This document shows, one piece after another, positions 61,391-64,000 of a stretch of 64,000 nucleotides of DNA; positions within the stretch are counted from its first letter, which is position 1, and every line of letters starts with the position of its first letter. The notes under the pieces are model-generated. The model was not told the DNA's origin and did not search any database. It saw only the letters and a program-made list of their open reading frames with translations. Made by a program: the position numbers and the translations under genes. This stretch comes from Sphingobacterium pedocola. GTDB lineage: Bacteria > Bacteroidota > Bacteroidia > Sphingobacteriales > Sphingobacteriaceae. The DNA lies in contig NZ_MU158689.1 of assembly GCF_015209965.1 (NCBI RefSeq), positions 2,362,248 to 2,426,247 of the forward strand, given 5' to 3'.

Positions 61391-62816
61391 TACTTGTATA
61401 TTTTGGGTTTTGACGCATATTCTTGTTTATCGTAAACTCCTCTGCAGGAATAGGAAAACAGTACTGTGCATCGGTAGGTTCTAATTTATCAGCACCAATA
61501 GCGTAGGTCACATCCTGTGCCAGACGCTCTACAGGCAATTTTCGCCTTTTTAAATCAAAGAATCGGTGCCCTTCAAAAGCTAATTCTTTAAAACGTTCTT
61601 TATACAATTCATCCACAACGCTTTGATAAGTCGGTAATGAGATGTTTGCATAGTCGTAAATCCGAGCCCTACGCAGCTCATTCAAATCCTTGACGGCGGC
61701 AGCGATACCTGTTGCATTGTTATTTCTTTCCAGTTCTGCTTCTGCCCGAATCAGATACATCTCGCCTGTACGAAACAACTTGACCGATACCAGACCGGGT
61801 GCTCCTGGGACAATACCCGTCGCATATTTGTTGACCAGATAAGCCGATTTTACACCTGTAGCACGAGCAGGATCGTATTTGATGTAACTGCCAAAGCGAA
61901 CATCCTCGGTACGTTGTGTTAACGAACCAAACATATCAATCAATTTGAACGAAGGGGCATAGAGGACGATTGCTCCTGTTTCGCGGTAGTAGGATGCTCC
62001 AATACGCGAATCATCACCCGCTACTCTTGCCAAGCGCCAAATCACTTCAGATTGACTTTGGTCTGTCCAAATTCTGCCAAAATCACTTGTAGGCGCCAAA
62101 GGTTCTTGACCGATCACTTCCGATGCATATTCAATCGCATCATCCCATTTTTTCTCGTACAAAGCAACGCGGGCCTGTATAGCCGACACCGCTAATCTTG
62201 TAATCCGTGTATTGTCGTTAAACCCATCCGAAATCAATTCTTTCGCAGCGCGCAAGTCTGCATTGATATCGTCAAAGTTTGACTGCACAGTAGGTCTTGA
62301 TGGGGTACCAACAGCATATACCTTCATATATGGAACCCCCATTCCACTGGGATCGTAAGAAGAAGCATATCCACGTAACAACTCAAAATGACAATACGCG
62401 CGTAGCGCCAACAATTCGCCCTGATACTGATCCATCAAACTTTGTTCGCCAGCAGTCACAGGAATATTTGGAATAGCGGCCAAGACCAGATTTGCATTCC
62501 TGACCGGTTCATAGTAATCGTAAAATCCGGTTGTCATGGAAGCTGTGCCAGAATCATAGAGCCAACGGTGAGCCGTTGTATTAGACACCGTATTCTCGGT
62601 TGGCAACATAATTTCATCAGAAGCGATGCCTCCCGTTTCGATCAAGGTATACTCTACTAGTCGATAAGCACCCAGCACCCCCATGTTCACATCATTCAAA
62701 TTACGAAAAGCCTTGGTATCATCTATACTGTCCGTTGGTGGCAAATTTAATTTATTACAAGATTGCAAGACCATTCCGGCCATTGCAAACACGATATATA
62801 TTTTCTTGATATTCAT
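61380..62816 (-). CDS. SusD/RagB-family surface lipoprotein
   Basis: A 478-aa lipoprotein: lipobox GMVLQSCNKLNLPPTDS. The body shows SusD-like alternating helices (QYQGELLALRAYCHFELLRGYA, LIRAEAELERNNN) and the C-terminal sequence FELAFEGHRFFDLKRR-like (KELAFEGHRFFDLKRRKLP). SusD proteins form a lid over the SusC barrel and bind the substrate outside the cell. ATG 62816 is chosen since the frame upstream only offers TTG. It follows the SusC gene after 41 nt. Confidence 0.94.
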   Translation of the reverse strand: MNIKKIYIVFAMAGMVLQSCNKLNLPPTDSIDDTKAFRNLNDVNMGVLGAYRLVEYTLIETGGIASDEIMLPTENTVSNTTAHRWLYDSGTASMTTGFYDYYEPVRNANLVLAAIPNIPVTAGEQSLMDQYQGELLALRAYCHFELLRGYASSYDPSGMGVPYMKVYAVGTPSRPTVQSNFDDINADLRAAKELISDGFNDNTRITRLAVSAIQARVALYEKKWDDAIEYASEVIGQEPLAPTSDFGRIWTDQSQSEVIWRLARVAGDDSRIGASYYRETGAIVLYAPSFKLIDMFGSLTQRTEDVRFGSYIKYDPARATGVKSAYLVNKYATGIVPGAPGLVSVKLFRTGEMYLIRAEAELERNNNATGIAAAVKDLNELRRARIYDYANISLPTYQSVVDELYKERFKELAFEGHRFFDLKRRKLPVERLAQDVTYAIGADKLEPTDAQYCFPIPAEEFTINKNMRQNPKYTSNED

Positions 62817-62857
62817 TATTCTCAAAATTATCTAAAGATGACCCCTATATGGTTCAC

Positions 62858-64000
62858 TTAAAAATTAACATTTACACCTGCGGTATATTTTCTCGCATTC
62901 GGGTATTCAAACCGACCATACTGCCTGTTATTTTCAGGATCTAGGCCACGCCAAGTCGTCCAGGTAAACAAGTTTTGCCCCTGCACAAAAATATCTGCAG
63001 ATCTAAAAATAGTTTTCCCAAACAAGGCGACCGGAAGACGGTAATTCAATTGCAGATTCCGCAAGCGCATAAAGGAAGCATCCTGAATATCCTTAGATGT
63101 AAAGTTTCTCGGGATATCGATACGCTGCAAGGTGGCGTCATCGCCTGGTTTTTTCCAACGGTCATACAGCATTCGCTTGCTCTGATTACTAGTCATGTAT
63201 GCTTGGTTTTCATTGTAGAAATCGATGTTGTTCCAACGTTGTACACCCGACACAAAAGAGAATAAGGCACTCAATGTAATATCTTTCCAGCGTACAGCAG
63301 TCGTGATACCACCGGTAAACTTAGGCAACAGACTCGCTGCCAATGGCACAGCCTGTTGTTCAGCAACATATAAATTGGTTATTGAGCCGTCGCGATTATA
63401 ATAGCGTGCTTCTCCATTTGCGGGATCTACCCCTGCCCATCTTGGTGCATAATAAGTTCCATAAGGCATTCCTACTTTAATGATACGTGTATCGCCTTCT
63501 AGCAATTCGGGTGTCGTTTCGCTCACACGCAGTATTTCATTATCATTAAAGGCCCCATTGAAACCAATATTCCAGTTAAAGTCTTTGGTTTGCACAACAT
63601 CTCCACTCAGATTAAATTCAATACCTCTATTACGCATCCTCCCCGTACTCAGCGGCATCTCCACTCCACGGCCAGCGCCTACTGTGGCAGAAACTGGCTG
63701 ATCAATAAACATGTTATTGGTGATCTTATTGTAAAAATCAGCCGTCAATTTTAGTCGTTGCGACTGAAAAAAAGAAATATCTAACCCTGCATTGAACTCA
63801 TCTACATATTCCCAGTTATAGTCTGGGTTTACGATATTACTCGGGATTATTGTAGGGTCACCATTGTACGTATCATCAACTTCATACAAGGAAAGATGAT
63901 TAAATGCACTTCCGATTGGACTAGCTGTCTGCCCATAACTCGCGCGTAGCCTCAATACTGGGATAAGGTCATAGTCACTCAGAAAACTTTCTTGCTTGAC
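62858..64000 (-). CDS. SusC/RagA-type TonB-dependent receptor, C-terminal part
   Basis: 380 codons of a larger gene; the N-terminus lies past position 64000 and the frame is open to the edge. The fragment holds barrel strands of the SusC/RagA type (RLRASYGQTASPIG, TGRMRNRGIEFNLSG, VDPANGEARYYNRDGS, NLQLNYRLPVALFG, AGVNVNF at the end). The apparent Met at 63955 is a TTG and not a start. With SusD it would import the substrate of this locus. Confidence 0.93.
   Translation of the reverse strand, partial: VKQESFLSDYDLIPVLRLRASYGQTASPIGSAFNHLSLYEVDDTYNGDPTIIPSNIVNPDYNWEYVDEFNAGLDISFFQSQRLKLTADFYNKITNNMFIDQPVSATVGAGRGVEMPLSTGRMRNRGIEFNLSGDVVQTKDFNWNIGFNGAFNDNEILRVSETTPELLEGDTRIIKVGMPYGTYYAPRWAGVDPANGEARYYNRDGSITNLYVAEQQAVPLAASLLPKFTGGITTAVRWKDITLSALFSFVSGVQRWNNIDFYNENQAYMTSNQSKRMLYDRWKKPGDDATLQRIDIPRNFTSKDIQDASFMRLRNLQLNYRLPVALFGKTIFRSADIFVQGQNLFTWTTWRGLDPENNRQYGRFEYPNARKYTAGVNVNF

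Overview
The window looks like a chromosomal segment of a Sphingobacteriaceae member (Bacteroidota), most likely Sphingobacterium or a close relative. I infer this from the SusC/SusD pair, TonB receptors with carboxypeptidase-regulatory N-domains, DUF4369 and DUF4286 proteins, moderate-to-low GC, the near absence of Shine-Dalgarno sequences and many TAnnTTTG (-7) promoter elements. I see no tRNA, rRNA, CRISPR array, prophage or insertion sequence.

Layout. 1-2874: alaS followed by a truncated lipoprotein gene. 3070-6363: two tandem UspA genes and an OmpA-type protein. 6447-14255: amino-acid permease, DEAD-box helicase, HPP protein, rlmB, dnaX and aquaporin. 14438-16674: a methyltransferase and a transglutaminase-like protein. 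16777-20933: a beta-helix lipoprotein and a TonB receptor, each with its own 11-bp-phased TTAACA-like operator array resembling Pho boxes. 21217-23770: a MacB/Lol-type ABC transporter with a histidine-rich permease loop and a DUF3299-like partner, probably involved in metal handling. 23767-28222: rsmE, CNNM/CBS protein, pyrophosphatase, DedA, HIT protein and greA. 28358-32612: an S9-peptidase-like lipoprotein, histidine kinase and response regulator in one tight operon. 32738-36818: DUF4286 gene, small membrane protein, pseudouridine synthase and an MlaEFD lipid-transport operon. 37095-53772: mostly housekeeping genes (pncB, serS, rsmI, lnt, cysteine desulfurase, etfBA, bifunctional nuclease, nucleoside permease) plus a sulfatase. 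53881-56722: NlpC/P60 peptidase, EamA exporter and RlmI-like methyltransferase. 57191-64000: a minus-strand operon of SusC, SusD, two cyanophycinases, an isoaspartyl peptidase/asparaginase and a PKD/beta-propeller lipoprotein.

The most interesting points are these. (1) The 57-64 kb operon looks like a polysaccharide-utilization-locus architecture re-targeted to the polyamide cyanophycin or related beta-aspartyl peptides. (2) The S9 peptidase-like lipoprotein at 30729-32612 has lost its nucleophilic Ser (Gly486) and its His (Lys603) and is directly followed by a kinase/regulator pair, which suggests a pseudoenzyme sensor. (3) dnaX contains an A10 run directly after domain III, preceded by a perfect 7-bp hairpin, and both shifted frames stop within five codons of the run, so it probably makes tau and gamma forms by slippage. 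(4) The TonB receptor and beta-helix lipoprotein promoters share phased TTAACA-type repeats ending exactly 20 nt before the -7 element. (5) Several genes have -7 boxes only 3-5 nt before their ATG, predicting leaderless mRNAs.
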